NCBI GenBank assembly: GCA_003952965.2
Contig: RXIC02000492.1
Location: 186,001 to 250,000 of the forward strand
Direction: 5' to 3'
From: Morella rubra
Lineage: Eukaryota; Streptophyta; Magnoliopsida; Fagales; Myricaceae
DNA: 64,000 nucleotides
Shown here: piece by piece, positions 36,344 to 56,818 of the stretch
How the letters are laid out: each line of letters opens with the position of its first letter
How positions within the stretch are numbered: position 1 is the stretch's first letter
Position numbers and translations under genes: made by a program
Notes under the pieces: generated by a model
Databases searched by the model: none
The model's input: the letters and a program-made list of their open reading frames with translations, nothing else
Told to the model about the DNA's origin: nothing

Positions 36344-38678
36344 ATGGGGTTGGTGGGTTGTGAGGAAAATGGGAATGCAGAGGGGCTGGTGGAGATTCCT
36401 ATTGGAAGCAAAAACGAATACAAGAGGATGGATTCTGATGCCGTAGAGGAGGATGTGGCATTGTCCAGTGAAGGTATGCCTAAGAAGAAGAACACCAGCA
36501 GGAACTTTGTGTTTGGCTGTGCCATCTTTGCCTCCCTCAATTCCGTGCTCCTTGGATACGGTTAGTCTTTCCTTTGTGTTACTTCTCAATACGATCTTTT
36601 AGTCTGATGGGGTTGGTCATTAGAACCCAAAGATGATATTTTTCCTGGCCTTTTTTTTTTTCTCTTCGATTTCTTGCTGTTGCTTTTCTTTTCTCTCTTT
36701 TATCTGCATATTTGGTGGGATCTCTTGTGATTTGAACTCTAAATATAATCCCATATTATGTAATCTAAGAATTGAACTGTCTTGGAATTGGACTTCCGGG
36801 ATTATTTGGCTTTCAAAATAATGACTGTGATTGAATACTGAAGTGTAACAATGTACTGTTTAAACATGGAGTGCTATAAATCATGTACGTTAGTACGTAA
36901 TCGGGTATTGTTTGGTGAGCATCCGAAAATGAATTTGAGGGAGGAAAATGCTCCTTGGGGAAGCGGGTGGGGGGTTGACCGGGGGGGGGATGGTGGAAGA
37001 CAATTTAGTTACATTACCAGTCCATGTTTTGAGACCAGTTTTTTCTGTTAAGATGTAAAAAAGTGAGGGGAGTTGGCTTCTGGTCCGTTCAGTTGGGATG
37101 AATGCACATGGAGAACCTGTTGAGGTAGTTTATCAAAATGTTCCAATGCCCAAATTTGATATCCCGTTTCTAGTTAACTAGCAAAACTACCGTTACCAAA
37201 TTTTGGTGACCAAATTAATATCTTGTCCTGCAATTTTTCTCCCTATGTACTTTGGACTTTCGAAAGATTCTGTTGCAAATCCACTGTTTACCATGTGTGC
37301 TTATCACTATGCAGATGTAGGAGTTATGAGTGGAGCTATTTTGTTTATTCAGGAGGATCTGAAGATAACGGAGGTACAAGAAGAAGTTCTCGTTGGAATT
37401 TTAAGCATAATATCCCTCCTAGGTAGTTTGGCCGGTGGAAAAACATCAGATGCCATTGGTAGAAAATGGACAATTGGCTTTGCAGCTGTGGTGTTTCAGT
37501 CAGGTGCGGCTATAATGACTCTTGCTCCTAATTTTGGAGTTCTGATAATAGGTCGACTCTTGGCTGGGGTGGGAATTGGATTTGGTGTCATGATTGCACC
37601 TGTATATATTGCTGAGATATCACCTGCGATTTCAAGAGGATCTCTTACCTCCTTCCCAGAGATATTTATAAATATAGGAATACTTCTTGGATATGTATCA
37701 AACTATGTTTTTTCAGGGCTACCTGCACACATAAGCTGGAGGATCATGCTTGGTGTGGGAATTCTTCCCTCACTTTTTATTGGGTTTGCTCTGTTTGTGA
37801 TCCCTGAATCTCCAAGGTGGCTGGTTATGCAGAACAGGATTGAGGAAGCAAGAGCGGTGCTGTTAAAGACAAATGAGAGTGAAAGAGATGTGGAAGAAAG
37901 ATTGACAGAAATACAGGTAGCCGCTGGAATGTCTGGTGCCAAAAAGTATGAAGCAAAGTCTGTGTGGCATGAGATATTAAATCCTTCTCCTCCAGTCCGA
38001 CGGATGCTAATTGCCGGTTGTGGAATACAGTGTTTGCAACAGGCCACAGGTATTGATGCAACTGTTTATTATAGTCCCACAATCTTTAAAGACGCTGGAA
38101 TTAAAGGCAATACTCAGCTTCTTGCAGCAACCGTTGCTGTTGGGGTTACCAAAACTTTGTTCATCTTGGTAGCCATATTTCTTATTGACAAAGTGGGGAG
38201 AAAGCCTTTGCTTTACATAAGTACAATTGGAATGACTACTTGCTTATTGGGTTTAAGCCTTACTCTAGCACTATTGAGGGACGGAAAATTTGGGATCGAA
38301 TTGGCAATTTTAGCAGTTTGTGGGAATGTAGCCTTTTTCTCAGTAGGAATTGGCCCAATTTGTTGGGTATTGTCATCTGAAATCTTCCCTCTAAGGCTTA
38401 GAGCTCAAGCATCCGCCCTTGGGGCAGTGGGTAGTAGAGTCAGTAGTGGCTTGGTAGCTATGTCCTTCCTCTCAGTGTCTCGTGCAATTACAGTGGCTGG
38501 AACCTTCTTTGTTTTTTCTGTACTTTCAGCTTTGTCCATTGCTTTTGTCCATACATGTGTTCCAGAAACCAAAGGGAAGTCATTAGAGCAAATTGAACTT
38601 CTCTTTCAGAAAGAGGGAGAAGGGAAAGGAGGGGAGGTGGAAATGGGAGATGTAGAGCGTCTGGTGCAGGGAGAATGA
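36344..38678 (+). CDS. PLT4: Polyol/monosaccharide H+ symporter-like, PLT4 type (MFS)
   Basis: Two exons, 36344-36560 and 37315-38678, join across TAC G|AT to 526 residues. The cytosolic N-terminus (MGLVGCEENGNAEGL) and the RNFVFGCAIFASLNSVLLGYD start of helix 1 match the PLT4 (At2g20780) branch of plant polyol transporters. Sugar-porter marks are GGKTSDAIGRKWT after helix 2, PESPRWLV after helix 6, DKVGRKPLLY in the second half, SEIFPLRLRAQ and the closing PETKGKSLEQIE. Twelve hydrophobic segments are visible. Relatives carry polyols and hexoses with protons across the plasma membrane, but the substrate of this branch is not well fixed. The ATG has no upstream in-frame alternative that fits the family. 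Confidence 0.95.
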
Positions 38679-40845
38679 GTTGTTGGCATGTCTGATTGCT
38701 AAACCACAAACTTCAAGGAAAAAGCTTGTAGTTTTGAAACTCCTTCAGCTGGTTGGAGGTAATTAAATCCCTCTGTGCAATATACCTAGTTCACATTGCT
38801 CATAATTCTTCTAAATCCCAGGATGGATTCTTCTGAAAATCCAAGAGGCCTTGGATAAAAATTATACACCTAAAGAAGCATAAAGGGGTGAAGATTTTGC
38901 ATCCTGGAGTTGCAATGTCAGTATTCTGTCTACCAATGTGCTTGAACTTATTTGGAGCTTTATATGTACATTTGCTCCTCTGTGATTCTTTTGTCTTACA
39001 GTTCTGTGAGATTCAGTTCACATAAAACTAGCGCCAACATTGTTTCTTGACTTCTAACCCTGTTCCTGGACATGTCATTCATAGTTTTCCTGTTTCGGAT
39101 TCTTTCGGTTCTTTTGGGTATCAAAGGCTGCTGTAATCTTGAACTTAGGGTTGTTTCCGGCTTTCTGCTGGACAAAACATCTCTAGGCTATGTTTCTCAA
39201 ATTTGGTGAAAGTGCAAAATACCTGATGGTATAATGAGGTCAATGAATTCCAGGATATTATTGTGTAACGAGCAGGTGATCTGTTGGTCATACTTGTGTG
39301 ATATCTCATAGGGGACATTACACTTTTGTAGGGGTGAAGTGTACCGTGAATAATATTTTGGGGCGTACATTACAAATAGTGTAGTAGTTTGAGATGCAAA
39401 GTATAATTTTCCCTATCTCGTCAAGATAAAAGTCACTATTGGTTTCCTTATAAAACGCAGGAGTGGATGATACATAAACATGATATTTGATAGCACTAGC
39501 TCTTGATTGTTAATTTTTACTGTTTGTAGAGATAATACTCTTGTTGTCCAGAAAAAAAAAATGGAGAAGAGTAACATTTATAGGAATTAAAAGGTAACGT
39601 GGAAAGTATGCAAGAACATGCTATTTCTTCTCATGAAGAAAAGAAAAGGCCAATAAAAATGAAGTAAATAGAAAACAGGGGATCTGAAATGAGAACAATA
39701 TGCTAAGGTATTTGCAATTATCAGAATCTACAACTTAGGTCAAGAGGATGAAGGAAGAAGAAGAAACAGGAGAGAATGGAAGAGATAACACAAATTAGAG
39801 TAATCAACTATAATATAGATATCAAATTAAAAACAACTATATCATATTCTTTAATTTTATATTTCAATTATCTAAGATGTTATTATTATTATTTATTTAT
39901 TTATTTTTCAATTTCTTAGTTCTAGTTATACGTTCCAATAATATAAGAAAAAGCTAAACATGGTTGCCTAAGGGGCCATGGGTCCCAGGCATCCTAGGAC
40001 ATGTTCGTGTTCTTGAAAACGTGTGAATTTGAATCTTCACTTTGGTCATGTTTGGCAAACAAAGAATTCAGCCTAAAAATTGCCAATTTTGCTCCGGACA
40101 AAATGTGAATTAAATGACCAAGGTATCTTCCAGTAAAACGTGAAGAGCAGAAAATATAAAGGGTAAAATGGGGTTATGAAAAACATGTGGCCCCCAGCGT
40201 TCAGTGCATTAAAAAAAAAAAAAAAAAAAAAAGAGGAAATTACGAAATAGCCCGAATAATTTTGCTTTAGATAAAGGGCGATTTGGTCATTTTCCCCCTC
40301 CCCTGCGTGCGGCCTGCACTTGTCAGCCATGCGGCTGCACTGTCAGCTCATCCCTGCGTTTTAATACCTTTCAAATGTTAAAACCTTTGGCATTTGTCCA
40401 ATATTTCCCCCCCTCCCATCAATCGATGTTTTCGTTTTCTTTTTTTTTTTTTTTTTTAAATAAAAAAAATAAAAAAAAAAAAAAAATAAAAAAATTCGAA
40501 ATTATAATAAATATTACAAATAAACAATATTATTTTACATTTTATCTTCTTCACTCATTTCAATAAAAATAATCTACAAAAAAAAAAACTATCTTAAAAA
40601 TCATCATTAATTTTTTTCACACCTCAACAACTTCTACACAAACACCAATACAATTTTAACATCACCTAAAAATTCTCAAAACACTTCAAATCCTACAAAA
40701 AACATCAAAACGAACATCACCCTAGATTCGCAGATCCATTTCAAGTGGTGCAGATGTAGGGCCTGACGGGATGTGAGCATCGGTGCGTAGAGGCTAAAGC
40801 TATCCTTCCTGCTTTTCTTTTTTCTTTTTCTTCTTTTGCTTTTCA
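38679..40845. other. Intergenic, low-complexity rich, no gene found
   Basis: Contains the PLT4 3' UTR and then AT-rich DNA with poly-A/T runs at about 40209-40232 and 40440-40490. ORFs there are low-complexity artefacts. Confidence 0.55.
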
Positions 40846-41044
40846 GGATGTGTTTGAGTATTAAAATTTTGGAGAGGTTAAAATTTTAGGGTATTAGATT
40901 TGGTGAAAAAGTAAAGAGAGATGATTTTTTATATTTAGTATAATAAAAAGTAATGATTTAATAGAAAGAAAGAGATTATATTATAATTATTTTATTATGT
41001 TAAAATTTTAGAAAGGTAAAATTTTACAAATCAAACGCAAGCAC
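40846..41044. mobile_element. MITE-like element, same family as 60165-60353
   Basis: Left end GGATGTGTTTGAGTATTAAA, right end TTACAAATCAAACGCAAGCA, forming imperfect inverted repeats. Interior words (AGTAATGATTTAATAG, GAGATTATATTATAATTATT, TTATTATGTTAAAATTTTA) recur in the element at 60165-60353, so this is a repeated family. Confidence 0.65.
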
Positions 41045-41267
41045 CTTTTTTTCTCTCTTTTTGTTCTCTCGATAAGGAATTTAAAAAAATAAAAACTCAT
41101 TAGACTTTTTTCTTTGTCAAAATTTGAACCCAATTATACTAGACATTTTTCGACCGGTGCTATTCGTAGCTCTCGACAAGAAAAACAAGGTCCTTCGGAC
41201 CCACGTAGCAGAGCCGAGTGAAATAGGACACGAAATGGATGGGAGGGTCCCGAAATCCAACGATTGG

Positions 41268-41277
41268 TCGTCACGTA
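41268..41277. promoter_or_regulatory. TGA/ACGT-type element in GST-A promoter
   Basis: TCGTCACGTA joins a TGACG core (reverse strand) with an ACGT core about 130 bases before the TATA box. TGACG motifs of the as-1 type drive stress induction of many tau GST genes; only one half is seen here. Confidence 0.35.
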
Positions 41278-41401
41278 ATAAAACGACAGCGGCATGTGAG
41301 TTATACCGTCTGATTAGCAAAACAAAAAACAAAAAAAAATGTTGTTATACGGACAAATACTCAACCACCACGTGTCGTTAGCTTTCCCGGCCCGATGCTA
41401 T

Positions 41402-41409
41402 TATAAATA
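41402..41409 (+). promoter_or_regulatory. TATA box of GST-A
   Basis: TATAAATA 111 bases before the ATG at 41520. GST-B and GST-F have the same octamer at a comparable place. Confidence 0.6.
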
Positions 41410-41489
41410 AAAGCTCGAATCCAGCTGGCATCCTGCCGCATTATTGCATTCTCAGCTACTCTGCCTTACTATTTTCGGTCTCTTCTTGA

Positions 41490-43288
<1,799 letters not shown>

Positions 43289-43430
43289 AGTAATGGTTTT
43301 TCCAGACTATATAGAAGTGATTACCTATCCATATGTATATGTGTGTGTGTTTGTCATGTTTGAGCTTGTCGAACACTCAGATGTGTCTGTTGAGCTTTGC
43401 ATGAAAAAGTATGTTATCTATATCATCACC

Positions 43431-43497
43431 AATAAGAAAGACTCTTGTTGTGCCAGCTAAATTTTAATAAGAAAGACTCTTTGTCGTGCCTGCTAAA
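43431..43497 (+). repeat. Short tandem repeat in the GST-A 3' UTR region
   Basis: AATAAGAAAGACTCTTGTTG with a TGCCAGCTAAA tail is repeated about 35 bases later as AATAAGAAAGACTCTTTGTC with TGCCTGCTAAA. The copies lie between the stop codon and the copia insertion and contain AATAA words that could serve as polyadenylation signals. Confidence 0.7.
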
Positions 43498-43568
43498 GAT
43501 TGGATAAAGTATGCTTTCCGCCGTAAAAATGGTGTTTGTCTTCTCTTCTCTTTGTGCTAGCTCGTGCT

Positions 43569-43995
43569 TGTTATCATAAAATATTATTTAATTAGATATG
43601 CTTGAATCCGTACATAATCATAAACATGTGAATATAAAGAAATTGCACAGCGGAAAAAACTTTATGGATCTAACCTCCTGCCATTGATGCTCAAGCGTTG
43701 ATGTAGATCTGAAATTGAATCTCAATTTCCCCTGTAACTCAGAGAGAAAAACTGTCAGAGTAATAGCAAGAGAATCTTCTAGCCTATAGCCTAACCTTAG
43801 GGTTTTGCCGTACTGTAGATGGAGTGAACAGGCCAAATATATAGGCTAGGCTAGGGACCCCTTGATAGGTAATAGAAACCCTAGTTTAATCCTTCCATCA
43901 AGGATTAATTACATTTACAATTTTGCCCATCACCTAAATTAAAACCCTTATATCCTACGTATCATGTGGGCCATGTTTAATTAAATATTCTAACA
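43569..43995 (-). repeat. 3' LTR of the copia element (left copy)
   Basis: Starts TGTTATCATAAAATATTATT and ends ATTAAATATTCTAACA. By eye about 21 of 427 positions differ from the right copy. In 16 of these the left copy has G or C where the right has A or T. Confidence 0.93.
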
Positions 43996-44004
43996 TTCTC
44001 CCAC
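43996..44004 (-). other. Polypurine tract of the copia element
   Basis: The reverse strand reads GTGGGAGAA immediately before the 3' LTR. This is the usual plus-strand primer for copia replication. Confidence 0.85.
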
Positions 44005-44499
44005 TTCGGCTACATGACACAAGAACATCCTTAGAGGTGCCAGACTCCTTAATATGGCCAAAATTTTATCCATTAATTATTCGTGAACTTCTCCCACTCA
44101 ACCAAGAAAATAATCTGCATAAATCATAGTGATAAGACTCTATGTATTGAGTCTTCCCTTCCATGTATTACTATGCAAACATCTCTTAATTAAGTACTGT
44201 ATGGGCTATATAACTTCATGAATGGACTTCCTATAAGCCATTCGGGTCCAATTTATTTGCCCAAAAATTATATACACTTTATGCGCGCAAAATAACTTTA
44301 TTCTCCAAAATTAAACTTTATGTCTATATAGAACAAATATAGAGAAACAGAACTTACATCGAATCAATGAGTCTCATATGTTCCACATGACCCTTAAATT
44401 GCTTTATCAGCAATCCTTTTGTCATGGGATCTGCAATCATCAATTCAATGCTTATATGCTCAATCAGCACCTCTTGTTTTTCAATGTACTCTCTCTCAC

Positions 44500-47400
44500 T
44501 CAGAGATACTTGATGTCGATATGTTTGCTTTTGCTGCTGCTTTTATTATTCTTGGAGAAGAAAACTGTAGCTCTACTGTCACAGAAAATCCTAATAGGCC
44601 TCGCTATAGAATCGACAATCTTGAGACCCTTGATGAAATTCCGCAACCATAAGGCCTGTGTTGTTGTTTCATAGCATACAATGAATTCTGCCTCCATGGT
44701 AGACGTAACAACAATAGTTTGCTTACAACTTTTTCAAGATATAGCCCTTCCAGTAAGTAGAAAGATATACCCTGAAGTAGATTTTTTGGTGTCTACACAT
44801 CCGGCAAAATCCGAATCTGAATAACCAACCACCTCCAACTGGTCAGTAGCCCTGTAGGTTAATCTGAAATCTTTGGTGCCTTGCAAATATCACATGACTT
44901 TCTTTGCAGCTTTCCAATGTTCTAAATCTGGGTTGCTTTTGTAACAACCTAATAAACCTACTGCACGAGCAATGTCAGATCTGGTGCAAACCTGAGCACA
45001 CTTAAGGCTCCCTACTGCAGATGCATAAGGTATACTTTTCATCTGCTCCTGCTCCAATACATTTTAAGGACTTTGATCTTTATTGAATTTGTCCCCTTTA
45101 ACAACGAGTGCTATAGAGGGTGAACAGTTCTTCATCCTGAATCTCTCTAAAACCTTTTCAATATAGGCCTTTTGAGACAGTCCTAATGTTCTTTGTGTCC
45201 TGTCTCTGTGAATCTCTATCCCAATGAAATATGAGGCTTCACCCAAATCCTTCATTTCAAAGTTTTCGGAGAGGAACTGTTTAGTATCATGTAACATCCC
45301 TAAATCACTGCTTGCAAGTAAAATGTCATCCACATACAGGACTAGATAAATAAATTTGCTCCCACTGACCTTAAGGTATATGCATTGATCAACAATGTTC
45401 TCTATGAAACCAAATGAGGTAATTACCTTGTTAAATTTCACATACCATTGGCGGGATGCCTATTTTAGCCCATATATGGATTTCCTTAATTTGCAAACCA
45501 AATGACTTTGCTCACTGAAACCTTCAGCTGTAACATGTACACCTCCTCTTCAAGATCTCCATTCAGGAATGTCGTTTTCACATCCATCTGGTGTAACTCT
45601 AAATCAAAATGAGCTACTAGAGCCATGACTGTTCTTAATGAATCCTTCCTTGAAACTGGAGAGAAGGTTTCGTGGAAATCAACTCCTTCCTTTTGAGTAC
45701 CCTTGGCTACAAGTCTGGCTTTATGTCGTTCTACATTACGGAATTATCCCTTTTGGTCTTATAGACCCATTTGCAGCCAATGGCTATAGCTCCCTTTGGT
45801 AATTCAACGAGATTCCAAAGTTGGTTCTTAGCCATGGATTCCATCTCCTCCTTCATGGCATCATGCCACAGAGTGGAGTTGTCTCCAGTCATAGCTTGTG
45901 AAAATAAACTTGGATCATCCTTAGGTCCAACATCAAAGTCAGACTCTTGGAGGTATACAACATAATCACCAGAAATTGCAGGTCTCCTTACTCTTGAGGA
46001 CCTTCTTAAGTACACTTGTTCTGTATTAAGTGGATTTTCAGTAGATTCAATTTGAACCTCATCCTCATGAGCTGTTGGTTCTGGGAATGACTGCTGTTCA
46101 GGGTTATCATATTGATTAGCCCTAACATAATCAAACGTCCTTCATTTGAAGGCAATGTAGACTGACCTTTTGTTTCACCAAACTCAATCATTCGTGGGTG
46201 AATACTCCTACTAGGTTTAATATCCTCAAGAACCTTAGCATTGTGAGACTCAACAACTCTAGTGTTATGAGAAGGACAATAAAACCTAAATCCTTTAGAG
46301 TGTACTGCATAGCCAATGAAAAAACCACTGATTTCCTTGGGTCTAATTTCTTTAGGTTTGGATTGTAGACCCTCACCTCAATAGGACAACCCCATACATG
46401 TAAATGTGTCATACTAGGTTTCCACCATTCCACAGTTCAAAAGGTGTCTTAGAAACTGCCTTGGATGGAACCCTATTCAGCAAATACACTGCAGTCTTTA
46501 AGGCTTCACTCCATAAGGAAAATGGCAGACTTGAATTACTAATCATACTTCTTACCATGTCCATGAGAGTCCTATTCCTTCTTTCCACCACACCATTTTG
46601 TTGTGGTGAGCCTGGCATTGTATATTGTGCAATAATGCCTTCCTCTTGAAGGAATTTTGCAAAAGGATCCATCATTTGACCCTTTTCTGTGTACCTTCCA
46701 TAGTATTCCCCACCTCTATCAGATCTTACGATCTTGATTTTCTTTTCCTTTTGTTTCTCTACTTCTACCTTGTAGGTTTTAAAAGCAGTTAATGCTCAAC
46801 CTTATCATTTAGAAGATAGAGATACATGAATCTAGTATGGTCATCAATGAATGAGATAAAGTATCTCTGACCATTTAGGCAAGGAGTAGGAAACGGTCCA
46901 CAGATATCTGTGTGTATGATCTCTAGAATCTCAGAACTTCTTTTGGCACCTTTAGTGGACTTGTTGGTCTGCTTTCCCTTTATACAGTCCACACAAGTAC
47001 CAAAATCAGCAAAGTCTAGGTCTTTAAAATCCCAGCATTTACCAACTGTTTAATTCTTTCTATGGAGATATGTCTCAATCTCCTGTGCCACAACATAGAG
47101 GAGTTCTCATTAATTCGGCTCCACTTTATGCCAACATCAGTATGCAGGGATAAACAATTATTTTCAAAATCTGGATTTAAGTCAACTTTAAATAAACCAT
47201 CATTTAAATATCCACCACCAACATAAATATCTTTATAAGAAATATCAAAAACTGAGTTCACAAACTTAAATCCAAAACCAGATAAAGATAACTTGGAAAT
47301 AGAAATCAAGTTTCTAGAAAACTCATAAATGTAAAAAACATCTTATATTTCCAAAACAAAATCAGTTTTTAAAACTAATTTAAAACTCCTAATAGCCTCC

Positions 47401-47555
47401 ACATGTGACCGCATCTTGTTTCCTGAATAGACGGATAGTTCACTTCCTTTCGGCTTCCTGGTCTTTAGAAAACCCTGCATTGTATTGACAATATCGATTG
47501 TTGAACCAGAATCAATCCAAAAAGAATTATGAGGAGCCTCAATTAAAAGATTCAT
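44500..47555 (-). pseudogene. Copia pol remnant (protease, integrase, RT, RNase H)
   Basis: Successive reverse-strand fragments give recognisable domains. Protease: FWIDSGST near 47520. GAG-pre-integrase: LWHRRLRHISIERI near 47070. Integrase core: DICGPFPTP and FIDDHTRF near 46850, then [15 protein letters not shown] near 46610. Reverse transcriptase: NQLWNLVELPKGAIAIGCKWVYKTK fragment near 45760 (start) and the YVDDILLAS catalytic box near 45330. RNase H: MEAEF and SKHIDIKYL between 44697 and 44500. Stops and frameshifts separate these pieces, so no polyprotein can be made. Confidence 0.9.
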
Positions 47556-48392
47556 GACTCACTAAAGAGAAGAGATTACCTTTCTTCTCAAGCCAAGCCT
47601 TATACTTGAGACAATCTTTCTTCAGGTGTCCTGATTTCTTGCAGAATAAGCAATTCATTTTGTTGCCATCATGCTTCATTGGCACCTTGCTTTGCTTCCT
47701 CACTTGATGGACAAATTTTCCTTTCTTGGCATTCTCATTCCCTTTACTATGAATAGCCATATAAACACTTTCTGGCTTCTCATTCTTCAATCTCTCCTCC
47801 TCTTGAACACACATGGTCAGAAGTTTATTAACTGACCACTTTTCCTTATGTGTGTTGTAAGAGATTTTGAAGGGACTGTACTCCGATGGAAGGGAATTCA
47901 CGATGAAATGAACTAAGAAGGAATCTGAAATCTCAACCTCTATTGCCTTAATTTAGCTGTCATGTCCCTCATTTCCATGATGTGCTCACGCACTTCTTTA
48001 GTACGATCAAAAACTTTACCTTAAAGTTTCTTCATCAGGGTGCTGGCCAGTGCCTTATCAGAGGTAACAAATTGCGCCTCAATGGACTTTAGAAAATCCT
48101 TTGCCTTATCGCAAGCAGGGATGGAACCCCTATTGCTCCTGCTGACTTGAGATTTCATGAACGTCGTACTTAAGTGATTAGATCGCTCCCACCGTTCACG
48201 TTTAGCAATCTCATCTTGCGTACTTTTGTCCGTTATGGCGGGTGGTGCATCATAACGGAGCGCAAGGTCAAGTTCCATACACCCCAAAGCAAATTCAATA
48301 TTTTCTTTCCAGTCAGAAAAATTTTCACCACTCAGCATTGGAACATGGAATGTTCCATCCATAAGTGCAGTAGGAATAGCTGCAATAACCAA
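47539..48392 (-). pseudogene. Copia gag remnant
   Basis: The N-terminal part (48392-48021) has the GENFSDWKENIEFAL capsid-type start and ends at a stop. The second part (47901-47539) is in another frame and holds a CX2CX4HX4C zinc knuckle (CLFCKKSGHLKKDC). The two halves are split by a frameshift or deletion of the region near 47.95 kb. Confidence 0.85.
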
Positions 48393-49491
48393 AGAAATTA
48401 TTACTAGAATGCTATGAATTTAAAGACTTTATTTTAAACTAACCAATGTTAATTTAAATAGTAAATTCAACCTTCCTGTGGGTAGAGCCGCATAACACAT
48501 GAATTTACTAAACTTAAATGATAAGACTAGTAAATATAAACATTAATCAATAAAACTCTCCGTACCTGTGGGCATAGAAAATCCATTTCTTAATGCTAAT
48601 TTACTACCTTATCCTAATTAACTCACAAAAATTAATAACTTCCCTATGGGGCCAAGTCATCAACCTCATGATTTAATTACAACATAGATGCTTAAATTCT
48701 TTATTTAGGAAGTTGACTTTATATGATAATTAATTTAATTGGGATGCTGTGGCTACTCCCAAAAATTTAAAAATCACAACTTCAAGCATCAAAATTAATG
48801 TCGTAAACTTTATATTGGTCCATCTAAAACATATAAGCAGAATAAAATTTCTGGATTTTTTTTTTTTTTACTGTTCCGGTCCGGCATTAACTAGCCGGAC
48901 CGATTGGACCACCGCGACCCACCCCACACGGGTCGCAGGACCCGTACCGCACGGGTCCTGGTCGGTCCGACCCGATATGGGTCGGACCCTTATGGCCGGA
49001 TATCCCTCTGGGCTGACCCAAATGTCAGCCCAACCCTGCAGGTCACTATTCAGCCACTGCCTAGTACCGTATGGCCCCAAAAATTGGCCTGACAAGAAAG
49101 GTCTTCCTCGTTTCCATCTGGGCGCCGCATAAAGAAAGAGGAGAACCTCCTCCTGCACCGCATGAGAGAGATTTGTCTCTCTCTGGTTTGCTTCAAACAC
49201 CCACAAAAATCATTAAAAAATAACATTTCAAAACCGTATCTCCTCATGGCATAAAATAATTCGTTCAAAATAAATAAATAAATCTCAGCCTTTAAGCAGA
49301 TATGAAAAGGTGACCGAATTGCACAAAAGGTAACACAAAAAGAACAACATGCAAAACTGTGTCTGTTCATGAAAAGGTGACGAATATGATCTTTGCACAA
49401 AAGAGCAACATGCAAACACGCAAATCTATAAACTATCGATGCAGACAAAAAACAAATACGGATTGTTCACTGAGCAGAACAGCAAAAGGAT
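48393..49491 (-). other. Untranslated leader of the copia element
   Basis: About 1.1 kb between the primer-binding site and gag. The part at 48880-49140 is much more GC-rich than all neighbouring DNA and holds overlapping inverted words around ACCCGTACCGCACGGGTCCT and GGTCCGACCCGATATGGGTC. It could form RNA structure, or be an older insertion. Confidence 0.6.
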
Positions 49492-49503
49492 GCTCTGATA
49501 CCA
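49492..49503 (-). other. Primer-binding site of the copia element (tRNA-Met type)
   Basis: The reverse strand reads TGGTATCAGAGC two bases after the 5' LTR. This is the standard plant copia site complementary to initiator tRNA-Met. Confidence 0.92.
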
Positions 49504-49505
49504 CA

Positions 49506-49932
49506 TGTTATCATAAAATATTATTTAATCAGATATGCTTGAATCCGTACATAATCACAAACATGTGAATATAAAGAAATTGCACAGCGGAAAAAACTGT
49601 ATAAATCTAACCTCTTGCCATTGATGCTCAAGCGTTGATGTAGATCTAAAATTGAATCTCAATTTTCCCTGTAACTCAGAGAGAAAAATTGTTAGAGTAA
49701 TAGCAAGAGAATCTTCTAGCCTATAGCCTAACCTTAGGGTTTTGCCATCCTATAGATGAAGTGAACAAGCCAAATATATAGGCTAGGCTAGAGACCCCTT
49801 GATAGGTAATAGAAACCCTAATTTAATTCTTCCATCAAGGATTAATTACATTTACAATTTTGCCCAGCACCTAAATTAAAACCCTTATATCCTATGTATC
49901 ATGTGGGCCATATTTAATTAAATATTCTAACA
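49506..49932 (-). repeat. 5' LTR of the copia element (right copy)
   Basis: Same length and ends as the left LTR. It carries most of the A/T states at the differing positions, as expected if methylated C residues decayed here. Confidence 0.93.
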
Positions 49933-55098
<5,166 letters not shown>

Positions 55099-55669
55099 AA
55101 TAGCTAGAGTAATCGTTTGGCCCGACTATTTTGTCTTTTATTTTCCTGTTGGATATATAATCGTTGTGTGTGTTTAATTAGCTCCCTCTTGCAGGCCTGA
55201 GATCGATCTGCTAAATACTGATGTACAGTATTCGTTAAGCATGCTCTAATCAGGAGTGTCGGGTTGCATTATACACACGTATAATGCAAAGACCACCCTT
55301 ATAAATTTAATTTGCATCCACGTATTTTTATACTAGGGAGTATAAATTTCAAAAAAAGAAAAGAAGGTAGAGTAATTACCGACTACGTCTGCTTTGATTA
55401 AGGAGGATAGGGTGTCACTTTCTCACTTTAGGAACATTAACTTTCGCTTTCCATGCATACACTTATTTTCTTCTACATGGATCATTAAAAGAAGTCTCAT
55501 GCTAATCAGACTCTTAAGAAGAAAGGATTAAAACTCTCTTCAATTTCTATCCGAATTATATAGTAGAATTTAGATATTTTTATCTGAATTACGTAATAGA
55601 ATTTAGAGAGATATAGATACAACGGTTGACCCTATACTATTTAACGAACCCCATATCTTCCCATATCTT
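55099..55669. other. GST-C 3' flank, duplicated at 57.6-58.1 kb
   Basis: No gene. From the stop codon to about 55510 the sequence matches the flank of the GST fragment at 57488 (shared words CGTTTGGCCCGACTATTTTG, AAATACTGATGTACAGTATT, GGGAGTATAAATTTC). Confidence 0.7.
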
Positions 55670-56769
<1,100 letters not shown>

Positions 56770-56810
56770 TCAAACTGAATAGGCTATTTCGAAAGGAAAA
56801 AATACTTTTC

Positions 56811-56818
56811 ACATTATA
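56811..56818 (-). promoter_or_regulatory. TATA box of GST-D
   Basis: The reverse strand reads TATATAAT about 93 bases upstream of the GST-D ATG, with the same neighbouring GGCAATTTACTC as GST-C. Confidence 0.5.

Larger units (their letters stand above)
43569..49932 (-). mobile_element. Ty1/copia LTR retrotransposon, degenerate
   Basis: A 6364-bp element in reverse orientation. LTRs are 43569-43995 and 49506-49932 (both 427 bp, TG...CA). The primer-binding site lies 2 bases inside the right LTR and the polypurine tract directly inside the left LTR. Flanks GTGCT (left) and GTGCC (right) fit a 5-bp target duplication with one change. Reading on the reverse strand the order is gag, protease, integrase, reverse transcriptase, RNase H, which defines copia. 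The coding part is broken into many frames and cannot be autonomous. It lies in the 3' flank of GST-A. Confidence 0.95.

Noticed and set aside
44378-44674. Forward ORFs across the copia element
   Set aside because: They are antisense to recognisable copia RNase H and RT sequence.
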